Below are positions 45,901 to 56,303 of a DNA stretch of 64,000 bases, in pieces (within the stretch, counting starts at the first letter, position 1; every line of letters begins with the position of its first letter). Location of the stretch: NCBI GenBank assembly GCA_949316235.1, contig OX438747.1, forward strand, positions 7,740,924 to 7,804,923, written 5' to 3'. A program made the position numbers and the translations under genes. The notes beneath the pieces were generated by a model. It saw nothing but the letters and a program-made list of their open reading frames with translations. It did not search any database and was not told the DNA's origin. The stretch is from Oegoconia quadripuncta (Eukaryota; Arthropoda; Insecta; Lepidoptera; Autostichidae).

Positions 45901-48900
45901 AAAATGGAACAGTATGTGCGAGCGTTTGTTTTTCGGATATTGATCTGTTTAGTCTCAATTCACTTACACAAGTGTTATTGTGTTAATTTATTGCGAACAT
46001 GGCATATCAAGTAAGTTTTGATCTAATGGAAGCATATTTTTTGAACGATAAAGATATCTCTAGAAGTTTGCGGTGGTATGGCGTAAAATATCCTGATAGA
46101 CAAATACCGTCTCGTAAAGTTTTGAAAAGGCTTGTGAACAATTTGAAAACTCTGGGACGTTTCGATAAACGCCCAAGAGAACCACAGCAAGAAAACCATA
46201 CGATCAACGACGAAGAACTTGGTATTTTAATTTACTTTTCGGCTTTTCCGAAAGCATCGGTGAGAGAAGGAGAACATGAAATTGGAGTTTCAAAAAGTAA
46301 AATACACCGTGTATTAAAAAAACACGGTTTTAAGAGTTATGTTGAAGGACGATTGGTTCAAAAATTACTTCCGGGCGATACAGAAAGGAGAAAAAATTTC
46401 TGTCTTGATATCCAGGCACGATTGCTCGAAGATCCAAATTTTTTGGATAATATTATTTGGACAGACGAATCTAACTTTAGCAATAACGGTATGTATAACC
46501 GCAACAATAATCGTATTTGGTCTAAAGAAAATCCCCTACGAGTGACTGAAACTAATAACCAAGTGCGTTTTTCACTCAACTGTTGGTGCGGACTTTTAAA
46601 AAACCGGGTTTTCTTAATCCATTTTTACCAAGGAACCTTGAACACAGAAAAGTATTTAGGAATACTTCAAATTTTAAGGGATAAGATAAGAAACCATTCC
46701 GCGGCGGAGCAAGAAAACTTAATTTTCCAACAAGATGGAGCTCCGGCTCATAATAGTCGGAGAGCAGCAGATTTTCTAAATGAATGTTTTCCTACATGGA
46801 TTGGTACAAATGGACCGATTAGATGGCCGGCCAGATCCCCGGACCTCACACCATTAGATTTCTTCTTTTGGGGATACGTGAAAGATATGCTATACAAAAA
46901 GCGATACGAGAACGTAGGCGAGTTGCAAACAGAATTGTGCCATATCACATCGAGTGTTCACCATAAAATGATTAGAAAATCAACAGGCAGCGGGCTCATT
47001 AAAAGATTGGCGATTTGCGTAAGACAAGAGGGATCACATTTTGAGCATTTAATTAATTAATTTACAAAAAAATACCTACTTAATTGACTACGGCAGTTTC
47101 ATGTATGTTTTTTATTTGATTAAAATGATTAATTTCACGTTGTTCCTTTCTTTTAAAATACTATGTTACTTAGGCAGAGTTATTATTTTTTAGCTATTCT
47201 TTCGATTGGCATCATAAAAGTAGGGTGTTTTTTTTTTCACATTTAAGTCGGTTCGATTCCCAGCCGAAGCAAGTAATTTTTAGAAAATCTATGAATGCAG
47301 AATTACTAACTTTTAAAAATAACATAAAGTCTTCTTTGAGCAAAATTCACTATCTACGATATTTAAGGTACTTCCCCTTCATGTCCCATAACTTTGGGAC
47401 GCCCTGTATATAATATATCTAGTCTCAAACTAACTATTTATATTTAAAGTTTACATACAAAAAGTAAACATTGTGTTTGCCATATATTTTTTTAAATTAT
47501 TATTGGACACTGGTCGGAGCCATAGGTCCAATACATTTAACAATATGAGGTGAAAACATGGATAAATATAAGGTGAAAATATGAAAGGAAAGAGTGCAGC
47601 AAGGAGTGCACCGTTTCCATTCAATTTACAATACATTGTTTGCCATATAATTGCCAGTGTCGCAAGGTACTTAAAGTAACAGCTAACACCCGTCGTAACT
47701 ATTCTGGCAAATAAATAATTTGTATTTGATACTAATGTGGCCTTGCACTAACGTCGCACTGACATTATTCAATATTATGGTAACAGAGCTGATCCGATGT
47801 TAGAGCCGGGATGTAGGTACTGGAACTCCCTGATGGCAAATGGCAAGATAGTCCAATTTGGGCTAATTTGTTTTGTTATAGTACTTTCCATTACACATGA
47901 TGACAAGGGTATGAAACTCGAGCCTCAGATCCTCGTCATAATGTGTATGAACTCCTTGATAGAGTTTATGTTACTCGTTTTTGTACTAGAATATTCTTTA
48001 TGATAATCATGACGGATTATTAAAAGCTTATTTTTAAAGTGTTTTTAATGTAGAACTTATTTATTCTTATATACCTACAAAAACACTCAATCCTCTTACC
48101 CCAAACGCATGTACCTGTCCGTCTCCGCGTTTGGGGTAAGAAATTGTATGTCTATTGTTTTTTGCTTTACATATTTATATTTTTCGATAACTATTAGTGA
48201 CATTGAAGTAATTAACCTTTTACGTCGATTAAGTAAATATAACTTTGTCGTTAGAAAACTTATGGGAAAAAGTTCACCTTTGTACTGGTATTTTTTGACA
48301 TTTCTTTTTCAGATAACGTCTTGTTTTTCGTCAGACACTTTCCTGTCCCACTCCTGTGTCATGTATGTTTTGTATAGGTCTGTACCTATGTAGGACATAT
48401 GACTGTACCTATTTTAAAATAATGTAAGATATACGTGAAACATAATATTATGCCAAATTAATTTCTGTTTACAGATTCATTACAAGAGGATCATTTAGGT
48501 TTCTTTAGTTTGGATGTATTTAAAGAACATTTGAAACCTAGACTATTACAACTGTTCGGTGTAAGAGATAGTCAAATTAGGATGCTTTTGTTGACACATT
48601 TTTCAAAATTTGTCCATGTGTTCTCACGCGAAGAATTGTCTCAGCACATACTGCCAGAGGTGAGTCTTATTTTGTCCCTAAAAGCAAAGCACTTACCTGT
48701 CTGTATTCGATGTACGCTAGGTCGTGTAAATGTAATACCAAAATTAATTAATACATAATATTCTTTTTTATTAGTGTATATTTATGAGAAATATGTATTT
48801 TTTTTATAAATGACTGGATACACGTTTGATCACAATCCCACTTCGTGGAAAATTAATTATTAAAAATGAATCTATGTATTTACATCGAAACTCAAAATAT

Positions 48901-51357
48901 ACCAGATGAGTTTTTTTACTGTAAGGAAAAAAATAGGGCATATTAGGTAAGTGAAATAGAAGGTATTGGCATAGGTACCTTATTTTTTTTTTAAAACCAT
49001 AATCGAATCAAGCGTTAATTGTATCATTCGACGGTTACGTTTGTAGCCTATTGCACATAATTACATCATTACATTAAATAAAGAAAGAAAATTAGGAGAT
49101 GTGTTGGGCCTCATCTTCACTTAACATCAGGTGTGATTGAAGTCAAGTACGAACCCGTCGTGCATAAAAAAAATAGTTCCAAATAAATTTCGCATGATAG
49201 AAACCCTACAAATCCCGCCAGTTGAAATACTATCAACGTCAGACACGTGCATTTTTGAAAAAAAGAATCAAACTACATTAGCCAATAATCTTCTATTTCA
49301 CTTACCTAATATTCCCTATTTTTTTCCTTAAGGTAAAAAAACTCATCCGGTATAAATAATAGAAAACTGGAAAAATTGGAGAAAACCAATCAACCCAGGG
49401 ATGGTTTTTGTTCTAAATTTAAATAAAAGTTATTATTATTAGGTAGGTATTTGCATTAAGTTAGGGCTGTTGTTGAAAATGGGTAAAAACAGAGTTGCGA
49501 TGCAACGACAAGAAAAATTATAGTGAAATCGAAATTGGACATTGTTAGTTGATAAGAATTCGCTGTTAGTTTCCTGTTATTCATAAATAATTAATCGTAT
49601 ACAGTGGTAGTCACGTAATTACACCGAGTATAACTTCTATTTTCAATCAATCAAATAAGCTTTATTGTTTTAATAAGGTACACATTTAAATATCTAATTT
49701 CGTTACAAATTATAATGGTTTACGGCCTCAATTTTCCGATAGTGTATCCATAAAGTAGTATTGTGGCGCGATTTGCAAATATCAAACAACGCTATAGGGT
49801 TAAAATATTTTTAATAACTCATTGGTGTCGATTCGGATGTACAACGAACTAACTAAATTTAAAGCAGATACATCCTTTTCTAACACTATTAACATGAAAG
49901 GGACGACTATAAATTAAGTCCTGTCAAATTAAGTTAAGAGCTGTCAAAACAAGTCGCTCCATAGTATTTTAATCGTGACGTCGCTAGGTGTACACCTAAT
50001 ATTGATAAAGAAGTGCTTGTTTTGATCCTTTTACTTAATTTGACAGGACTTAATTATATGTCGTCCTTTTCATGTATTAGTGGTTAGAAAAGGATACATA
50101 TAATTTAAATTTAGTTAGTTCGTTGTACATCCGAATCGACACCATTGAGTGTTATTTTCCTAATTAAAATTTGGTTGAGTTGATCTGTGTGTCGGAAGGA
50201 TGAAAGATAATGAAATTATTTGAGAAACTTGTTTCGCCTGTGTCCCATTCGCTATTCTTCATTATATATTAAATGATGAAGTTAAGCAACGGCTAACACG
50301 GTCAGCCGTGGGATGGATGGTTGACCACTAACAGCATTTTCATACGATATGATTTTGGTCTTACATTTGTAGATAGGTATCTGTACGGTTCACCAATTTG
50401 TAATGTTTGCGATGTTATAATTTCTTCCAATATATATACCAAATTTTACATAGATAGACTTTATATGTAAATAAGATCAACAAAAATTTAATTCAATGCT
50501 ATTATAAACCTGATATATAATCAGAAGTTTCTTGTAAAAAAAAAATTTTTTTTCAGCTGCTACTTGGTATCAAAGATACAGATGACAATTTAGTAGCATC
50601 AACATTAATCTGCTTAAGTGAATTAGTACCATTATTAGGAGCTGACACTGTTATCGGCGGTCAACGATCTAAATTATTTACTGACGGTAGACCGAATTCG
50701 AAAACAAATTTATCAGTATCTACATCTAGTAAAAAACAAGAACACAATGTATTTTTGCCATCTAAGTCTTTACATGATTTCCGATGTTCTGAAGATATAT
50801 TCCAGCACAATGACACTGATTCATCTGGCTTTGAGAAGTCTTTGACGTTAAATGACAGACCTTCGCCAGTAGGTGGTGAATCAATTGATGAACTAATGTT
50901 GACGGAAACCATCGCCAACATATTAGTGGATAGCGAGGAAGACTGGAGTGATTGGGATAATAGTAACCGCCAGCTTACCGTTGAGCAGGCGCAGACCGAA
51001 GAGAGTTTTGAACACGAAAAGTTTAGCAAAACAGAAGATATCGTCTTAAATCAGAATTTACATATTACTAGCAAACCTCTTGAAAGGTCAACTCTTCTAC
51101 AAAAAGCAGCGATTGAAGCAAAGAAAAATATAGTGGACATATCAGAATTAGATATAAAAAATCAGAAAGTCGACTATTCTAAGAAGAATGGAGATGAATT
51201 TGATTTCTTTGCAGATATGACGCCAGTAATTGAAAAACCAACGGTTGTAAGTGTTGCTCAAACAATACGCACACAAGATTATAGTAGTAAATTAAACTTT
51301 GTTCCTGATGAAGGATTAGATGAAAATGAGGGCTGGGGAGAAAATTGGAATGAATAA
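39924..51357 (+). CDS. SCYL3: SCYL3 / PACE-1, SCY1-like pseudokinase, complete
   Basis: Seven exons: 39924-40133, 41770-41955, 42035-42174, 42672-42781, 42867-43202, 48475-48659 and 50557-51357. Together they code for about 655 aa; human SCYL3 has 742. The order of blocks matches SCYL3: MGNEGS start, [54 protein letters not shown], then HEAT-like repeats ([40 protein letters not shown]) and a C-terminal low-complexity tail with EDWSDWDN and [11 protein letters not shown] replaces the catalytic HRD and KLGG replaces DFG, as expected for a pseudokinase. The start at 39924 is preferred over the in-frame ATG at 39888 because it exposes Gly2 of an N-myristoylation motif like human MGSENS. Family members act at Golgi and cell-edge membranes; SCYL3 binds ezrin. 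Intron 5 (5.3 kb) holds a LINE tail, an inverted SINE-B pair and a complete mariner copy. Confidence 0.92.
40200..40376. mobile_element. Palindromic MITE in SCYL3 intron 1
   Basis: About 33 bp of perfect terminal repeat (AAATGTTTTCTATGTAGACA on the left; TGTCTACATAGAAAACATTT on the right). Inner pairs AAGCTCAA/TTGAGCTT and TATAGTCTAAAA/TTTTAGACTATA follow. Whole length 177 bp. Confidence 0.78.
40540..40822 (-). repeat. SINE-D copy (tRNA-derived) in SCYL3 intron 1
   Basis: The minus strand starts AGCATCGGTGGCACAGTAGT (box A), then GGGTTCGATTCCCACTCAG (box B), a body with GGCATGTGAAGTCCTCAATC and CAGCGTGGTGGACTATGGCC, and a tail GGGCTGATGATGATT. The sequence CAGCGTGGTGGACTATGGCC is very common in Lepidoptera repeats. 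Confidence 0.8.
41036..41140 (+). repeat. SINE-A 3' fragment in SCYL3 intron 1
   Basis: About 100 bp (CTTCACTTAACATCAGG, TGTGCATAAAAAAG) matching the 3' end of SINE-A, preceded by a (TCA)n run. Confidence 0.7.
43562..44195 (+). repeat. LINE RT C-terminus and 3' UTR in SCYL3 intron 5
   Basis: An open stretch at 43662-44066 encodes [40 protein letters not shown] and [20 protein letters not shown], the end of a LINE RT. Upstream sequence ([17 protein letters not shown]) is in another frame. It ends with CCATCAGGTAACCCGCATGC and an A tail. It is 5'-truncated. Confidence 0.78.
44712..44942 (-). repeat. SINE-B copy, minus strand, in SCYL3 intron 5
   Basis: The reverse complement starts GACGACCTGTTTGGTTTAG and ends GTGTGGAACTAGATGGCGCTG. 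Its box B is mutated, but the 3' half (CATAACTCGGGTACGCATGT on plus) matches the copies at 45027-45284 and 59795-60022. It faces the next copy head to head, about 85 bp away. Confidence 0.75.
45027..45284 (+). repeat. SINE-B copy, plus strand, in SCYL3 intron 5
   Basis: tRNA-like head: GTGTAGTGGTTAGAAACTC (box A) and GGTCGCGGGTTCGAATCCCG (box B), then a non-tRNA body with CCGAGTTATGGATGTTTTTC and a 3' end GTGGAACTAGTTGACGCTG. Mariner copy 2 begins directly after it. Confidence 0.82.
45287..47406 (+). mobile_element. Mariner-like transposon copy 2, in SCYL3 intron 5
   Basis: Same 2120-bp element as at 34835-36954, again flanked by TA (45285-45286 and 47407-47408). Its right terminal repeat matches its left repeat at the two positions where copy 1 differs, so copy 2 is closer to the ancestral sequence. 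One mismatch between left and right arms (GTAGATAG against CGTAGATAG) is shared by both copies. It inserted at or just after the 3' end of a SINE-B copy and lies in the sense direction of SCYL3. Confidence 0.95.
45999..47060 (+). CDS. Mariner-like transposase, intact (copy 2)
   Basis: This 353-aa protein is identical to that encoded at 35547-36608, with the same DUF4817-like N-terminus and the D156, D246, D287 triad. The frame is uninterrupted and the flanking 5' UTR and terminal repeats are also intact, so this copy has everything visible that an autonomous element needs. It lies within SCYL3 intron 5 in the same orientation as the gene; expression could come from its own terminal-repeat promoter or from the host pre-mRNA. 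Family role: DNA-binding recombinase that catalyses excision and TA-targeted insertion. Confidence 0.93.
   Translation: MAYQVSFDLMEAYFLNDKDISRSLRWYGVKYPDRQIPSRKVLKRLVNNLKTLGRFDKRPREPQQENHTINDEELGILIYFSAFPKASVREGEHEIGVSKSKIHRVLKKHGFKSYVEGRLVQKLLPGDTERRKNFCLDIQARLLEDPNFLDNIIWTDESNFSNNGMYNRNNNRIWSKENPLRVTETNNQVRFSLNCWCGLLKNRVFLIHFYQGTLNTEKYLGILQILRDKIRNHSAAEQENLIFQQDGAPAHNSRRAADFLNECFPTWIGTNGPIRWPARSPDLTPLDFFFWGYVKDMLYKKRYENVGELQTELCHITSSVHHKMIRKSTGSGLIKRLAICVRQEGSHFEHLIN
48095..48140. repeat. Perfect 14-bp stem-loop in SCYL3 intron 5
   Basis: CTTACCCCAAACGC (48095-48108) and GCGTTTGGGGTAAG (48127-48140) pair perfectly around an 18-nt loop. It is GC-richer than its surroundings. Confidence 0.75.
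49107..49170 (+). repeat. SINE-A 3' fragment in SCYL3 intron 6
   Basis: Sixty bases matching the SINE-A tail (CATCTTCACTTAACATCAGG, then CGTGCATAAAAAAA). Confidence 0.7.
49813..50156. mobile_element. Palindromic MITE in SCYL3 intron 6
   Basis: Arms of about 120 bp: TGGTGTCGATTCGGATGTAC...AAGTCCTGTCAAATTAAGT on the left and its complement on the right (ACTTAATTTGACAGGACTTA...GTACATCCGAATCGACACCA). A diverged single end is at 60312-60350 (ATGGTGTCGATTCGGTTGCA). Confidence 0.8.
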
Positions 51358-51489
51358 AAATAATTATAAACTATAGCGGATTTGATATTTGTTGAAATAA
51401 AACACAACTTATTTGAGATCATTTAATTCATGTGCTTACAGAAAATGCACAAGCTAAAAATATTGTGTATGTATGTTCCTTATTATGTA

Positions 51490-52101
51490 CAGTCGCGTTA
51501 TGAAAAGGTTCGTCATTTTAATTGACTTTTACTTGTAGACAAGTTATTGATTTGATAATGGCAGATCAAACTAATAAAACTAAATATGAACCCTGTCGTC
51601 AAAAATTTAAGCATAATTTTCTATGCTGTTGCATAAAAAGTAACACCACACTGTTGTGTGGTGTTACTTTTCTAGAAAGGTAACATGTGCTTGCTAATCG
51701 TCAAATTAAAGTATTTGAAAATTGACGAACCTTAGATTAATGATTGGTCTCCGCGCCGCTACGACTAGATACCGCACTATGAAGAAAAAACAGGTTCCTG
51801 AATGCGGCAACTCAATATTGTAGTGTGTAGATTTATACAGTACTTACTGATGGTATGTGATGCCAGTATCTTTCTTGTTTTTTGTAGTATTGTTATTACA
51901 TAGTTTGACAACGCAAACCGGCATTTTGCTTCAGTCTTAAACCAAAATTTGAAATTTGAACTTGTGGCGTGACTGCGCGGGTACGCCGAATACGGCGTAG
52001 TATTTGTTGCCGCATTTTTCGAGTACGCTGACGGTATCTAGTCGTAGTGGCGCGGAGACCAATCATTAATCTAAGTGACGAACCTTTTCATTCCGCGAGT
52101 G
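51490..52101. mobile_element. Nested Tc1-like MITE downstream of SCYL3
   Basis: Outer ends CAGTCGCGTTATGAAAAGG and CCTTTTCATTCCGCGAGTG are inverted, with TA on both sides (612 bp). Inside, 51732-51773 and 52033-52074 are 42-bp inverted repeats with one mismatch. A short hairpin AAGTAACACCACAC/GTGTGGTGTTACTT sits at 51638-51668. Confidence 0.8.
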
Positions 52102-52786
52102 TACACAATACATGAATATAGGATTTGTAAAAAAATAGTAGGTAAACAATCTTCCAGTTTTTATAGAGCTTAACATTAAGGTGAGCAACTTTACTGACAG
52201 TGAAGTAATCAAACAAGTCTGTTCCCATTACGAACAATGTTTTTGGGGACACCTTGCATATTGTTTGCTTCTATTAACTATTAAGGTTAGCATTACAATG
52301 GCGGGACGGGACCAAGTCCTGAATTCTGTATTTTTTTTATGAATTAGTACTGAAATGATACTATTATATAACTCTGGCAATAAAAAGTAGTACGTACTTA
52401 TATCTTTTATTCTAAAGATACATGTAGAAATTTTAGATCCCGTTCATTATAATGGCGGTACCACGCGTGACAGTTTCGCTGCAAGGAATGATTTGTATTA
52501 ATCTTTAATTAGTACCTTACAACATGCCGGTCAAGTGAGGCTAGGTAAAGCAGCTGCAGAGTTGTTGTACCAAAATGCTGTTCTCTCTATTATATAAAAG
52601 TATGGATGTTTCGCGAAAAAAAAATGTAAGGGTCTATTTGTTTCTAAATTTCATGTCTACAGATATAATACCCATACCTTTTTATCTAATTGTAATGTTA
52701 ACTCTGTGACCTAAATATGTGCCATTTGACGTTTAACAACAAAATAATATATAGGTACCTTTAAAAATTAAACGATTGAATGATAC

Positions 52787-53035
52787 AGGGTAAATTTTTC
52801 AAGTGGGCGTGGCCAAAACCATAGCTATAATAGGAATTTGCGAAAAATGATATTTATAATTTTTTTTTTTGAAAGGGTCAATTTTGATTTTTTTTAAACT
52901 TTTGCGTTTATATAGGTACCTACCTAACGTACAGGTGAATTTTTAAAGTGAGAGTGGATAGCCAAATCCAAACCTATTGGTAATAGCGAAAAATCCTCAA
53001 AAGGAGGCTCGGGGGCGATTATGATGGGTTTCTTT
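52787..53035 (+). repeat. Two left ends of the 29865-type MITE family
   Basis: TACAGGGTAAATTTTTCAAG (52790) and TACAGGTGAATTTTTAAAGT (52932) both look like left terminal repeats. The second continues with TAATAGCGAAAAATCC and AGGAGGCTCGGG as in the element at 29865. No right ends are seen. Confidence 0.6.
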
Positions 53036-53827
53036 TAAATAATTACCCTAGTGGTATTATTGCAAAATCCGATAGTCTCACTATTAAGGATTAAAACAAA
53101 TGTTGGAGAATATTTTAATCGATATCAATAATAATGCGATACTGAATGCAGTACAATCATTGAAACGTCGAATTCAACTATGTATTGAAAACAATGATCA
53201 TCTCTAAGAACAATTGATTAGTTAAAGTATAATGATATATTAACTTTTGTTTTAATAATTTTAACACACCTACAGGTTTACCCATAGATATTTAGTGATA
53301 ACATGTATTGTAGAACATAATAATAAATACTATATGTATACATGGTATGTGCAAGTACATTAGGTACACTATTAACCGTAACTAATGATTATGTGATTTA
53401 TAAGCCCTTTTCCAGATAAGTGATAAGAAGTCGTAAAAAATAAGATTACTTAAGTTGAGAAAAACTGGTCTTAACGTAACTAAGTTGTTGCAGAATATAA
53501 CTTAAAAAATGGCTGAAGTGAATGAATTCTGAAAGGGATTGAACAAGTCTGACATAGTATATGTAGATATCAATGGTAAAATTAAATAACATAACTGTGT
53601 GTGTTGACGACACTCGCCCAAACACAAAGATAGGTGCCGAATACGGGGCGGGTACCAAGAGGCACGACGATACGAGCGGGGCGCAGGGGACACGTACACA
53701 CACACACTGCTCACTTGAAAGAGTGAAACCGGGGCACTAACACTAGTCAGGATGCACAATGGAAACTAGGAACTTTCTTCTTATTGTTTATTCTTCACAA
53801 ATTCACATGTAAAATAACACTGGTAAA

Positions 53828-53880
53828 CTGATACTGTGACTGGCACTGTGACTGAAACTGTGACTGACACTGTGACTGAT
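53828..53880 (+). repeat. 12-bp minisatellite
   Basis: Four imperfect units of ACTGTGACTGAC in a row, between SCYL3 and LINE2. The surrounding 53.5-54.2 kb shows no recognisable gene. Confidence 0.75.
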
Positions 53881-54720
53881 CAGCTGCACGCTGACAGCTA
53901 GCTTAAGTGCGAAAAGGTTGTCACTCAATTAGTGACTTAGTTGGGTAGGTTTGCATTTTCAATACATCTCCTTCTAACATTAATTCACAATGTGGGTAAT
54001 CTCATAAAATAATTTTTCTACAACTACCTTAAATTAATTATATACAATGTAGGTAGCTACGCAAATCAATTTTACAAATACCTTATCTTTAAACGATTTA
54101 AATTATAATTTAAATAAAATTACCTACATAACAATTTAAAAAATGCTGCCCAACAGTCTGCCTTAAAAGAGCGTTGAGCGTCAAGTGGCGCCTCCATCAG
54201 ATTTTTAATTATTACATTGATTTTAAAAATAAAATGTGAAAAAATAGACGATAACTATACTTACATTCCGCTCCGCGCCGCCGTCGTGCCCGCACGTACC
54301 GCGCGCCATCTCGCTCCGCCATTGTCGTGAGTACACTGTGCCGCGTCCCGCACCCCCCCGTGGGTGCGTCATACGCGTTTGTGCATTCGCACACCCGCCG
54401 CCTTTCAGATGCGCGGTTTTTTGTTTCCAATTCATTGGTAACACAAAACCGCGTAAGCACTTAGTTTGCGCATCTGCCGCGTTTGAGTTGGTGGATACGT
54501 AACCGTGACAACTAAGCCAACTGTCGTTGACCCGGTACGACTTCAATCCCTTCAGGACCTGAAGAAACCGGCAGACCCGATCCCATTGCACTTGGGCCTT
54601 GACCCAAGGGTGACGGTACGAGCGGCTATCCAATAGGGATACCTGCTCACACCCCTCCCCTTCCCTCTCCCCCCTGCCATTTGGGGGGACCCCCCAAATA
54701 ATAACACCCCCTCTGCCACT

Positions 54721-56298
54721 ATGGCAACCAAACACGAGTTCCTAGAAGTTATGATTTCCTTCCTTGAAATCAGCGGCGTCAAGTTTGACAAAGCTGCATT
54801 TCAAAATTACTTTAGCAAAACTCTTAAAGCTAAAACTGCCCCACCCGCCCAACTCAACCCCTCGCCCGCTCAAGAAATGGAGTACTCTGACTCCATTTCA
54901 ATCACTTCCTCCCGTAAGAGGCCCGCCTCACCCGATGACGGTTCCAACTCGGAAATCTCCGAGGATGGCACCATCACCGGCGCTCACCCCTCTCCCGACC
55001 AACTCGAGTTCGAATTCGAACTCGTCAAACCCCGCAAGAAGCGGTCCGCTAAACGTGGTCCCAAAACCGCACCCCCCAGTCCCCCCCCTATATCGGCCAC
55101 CGAGATCCCCCGCCCCCTCTCTCCCCTTCCCCCACCCACCCTCTCTCCTCCTCCAGTTCCTCTGATGTCACTAGACATCCCCACCCCCGCCCCCCCAAGC
55201 CAGACGGCAGCCCCCCCGACCAAACCAGCAACCCGCTGCACCCCCACGCTCCCCAAACTCAAAGCCCCCCCGCCTGTCTTTCTCAGAGACAAGACGAAGT
55301 GGACCTTCGTCTCAAAGCTCTGCACCGATAACAAGGTGCATTACTCCCATGCCTCCAACACCGGTGAGGCCATCAAAATAGAAGTCCCCTCAATCACCGA
55401 TTTTAGGAACCTCACGAGGTTATTGTCCCAAAATCGAATCCCCTACCACTCCTATGCGCTCCCCGAGGAGCGTAAAATCCGTGCCGTCCTTCGTGGCGTC
55501 CCACACGAACTCCCTAACGAGGCCATACTCGATGACCTCAACCAGCAAGGTTTCCCCGTTGAGGCTGTGCACAAAATGCACAGTCGCACGGGTAGAACAT
55601 ACCCACTGGCCTTAGCCATCCTCACCAACGTGCCCAACGCTAGGGACATATTCAAAGGAGAACTCACCATCTGTGGACTCTCCAAAATAAAAATAGAGCC
55701 CCCGCACAAACGCGGTCACCCCGGTCAGTGCCACCGTTGCCAGCTCTATGGCCACGCAGCGGCAAACTGTTCCGCCAACCCTAGGTGCGTAAAGTGCCTA
55801 GAGCCACACAGCACAAAAGAGTGCACACGCACACGTGACGATGAGACTCCTCCATCGTGCGTGCTATGTGAACAATCCGGCCATACGGCCAACTACCGCG
55901 GTTGCCCGCGTGCTCCCCGCCCCCGCCCCACTCAAAAGGCTCCTAAAGCCTCCACCCAAGCAGGCCACAAACCTTCACCACCCCCGGCGACAGCCTCCCA
56001 CTTCCCACCCCTAAAGCCCCCCCAGGTCTCAAACCCCTGGTGTCCTAAAACCCCAGCCCCCCCCTCAGCCTTCCGTCCTCAGGCTCTTCCAGCCACCCCA
56101 CGCCCAAACCAACCAAAGCCTCACCCAGGTGGCAGTATGCCCTCCCTGGCTGAGGACATGCAGACCGTCTACGCTGCAATCAGCGGTATTGATATCGGAG
56201 AGATATCAATACTCGCCCGCAAGCTGCGCGCTTCCCGCACAGCCCAAGAACGTCTCCTTGCTCTAGTTGAACACCATCACCTACTAAACTCCATTTAA
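54721..56298 (+). CDS. LINE2 ORF1, intact gag-like protein (525 aa)
   Basis: The ORF opens 461 bp inside the element with MATKHEFLEVMISFLEISGV. It continues with a long Pro/Ser-rich linker (about residues 40-180), an RNA-binding region with RKIRAVLRGVPHELPNEAIL and KIKIEPPHKRGHPGQCHRCQ, and three zinc knuckles at about residues 336-395: CHRCQLYGHAAANC, CVKCLEPHSTKEC and CVLCEQSGHTANYRGC. This order, with a PRE_C2HC-like block before the knuckles, is the usual Jockey-clade ORF1. Its role is LINE ribonucleoprotein assembly and possibly nuclear import. The C-terminus (ISGIDIGEISILARKLRAS) ends 5 bp before ORF2 begins, consistent with reinitiation. No frameshift is seen. Confidence 0.88.
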   Translation: MATKHEFLEVMISFLEISGVKFDKAAFQNYFSKTLKAKTAPPAQLNPSPAQEMEYSDSISITSSRKRPASPDDGSNSEISEDGTITGAHPSPDQLEFEFELVKPRKKRSAKRGPKTAPPSPPPISATEIPRPLSPLPPPTLSPPPVPLMSLDIPTPAPPSQTAAPPTKPATRCTPTLPKLKAPPPVFLRDKTKWTFVSKLCTDNKVHYSHASNTGEAIKIEVPSITDFRNLTRLLSQNRIPYHSYALPEERKIRAVLRGVPHELPNEAILDDLNQQGFPVEAVHKMHSRTGRTYPLALAILTNVPNARDIFKGELTICGLSKIKIEPPHKRGHPGQCHRCQLYGHAAANCSANPRCVKCLEPHSTKECTRTRDDETPPSCVLCEQSGHTANYRGCPRAPRPRPTQKAPKASTQAGHKPSPPPATASHFPPLKPPQVSNPWCPKTPAPPSAFRPQALPATPRPNQPKPHPGGSMPSLAEDMQTVYAAISGIDIGEISILARKLRASRTAQERLLALVEHHHLLNSI

Positions 56299-56303
56299 GT
56301 ACA

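Larger units (their letters stand above)
52104..54247. other. Intergenic DNA between SCYL3 and LINE2
   Basis: Holds the MITE ends and minisatellite listed separately. A GC-richer patch at 53600-53710 (GGTGCCGAATACGGGGCGGG) has overlapping short ORFs without family features. 54170-54236 is one arm of an inverted repeat whose other arm lies beyond LINE2. Confidence 0.45.

Noticed and set aside
34835..47406. Assembly duplication as the source of the twin mariner copies
   Set aside because: Flanks differ completely, each copy has its own TA duplication, and copy 1 has private substitutions.
53500..54150. LTR retrotransposon end
   Set aside because: Some LTR-like phrases are present, but no paired LTR, primer-binding site or gag-pol sequence.
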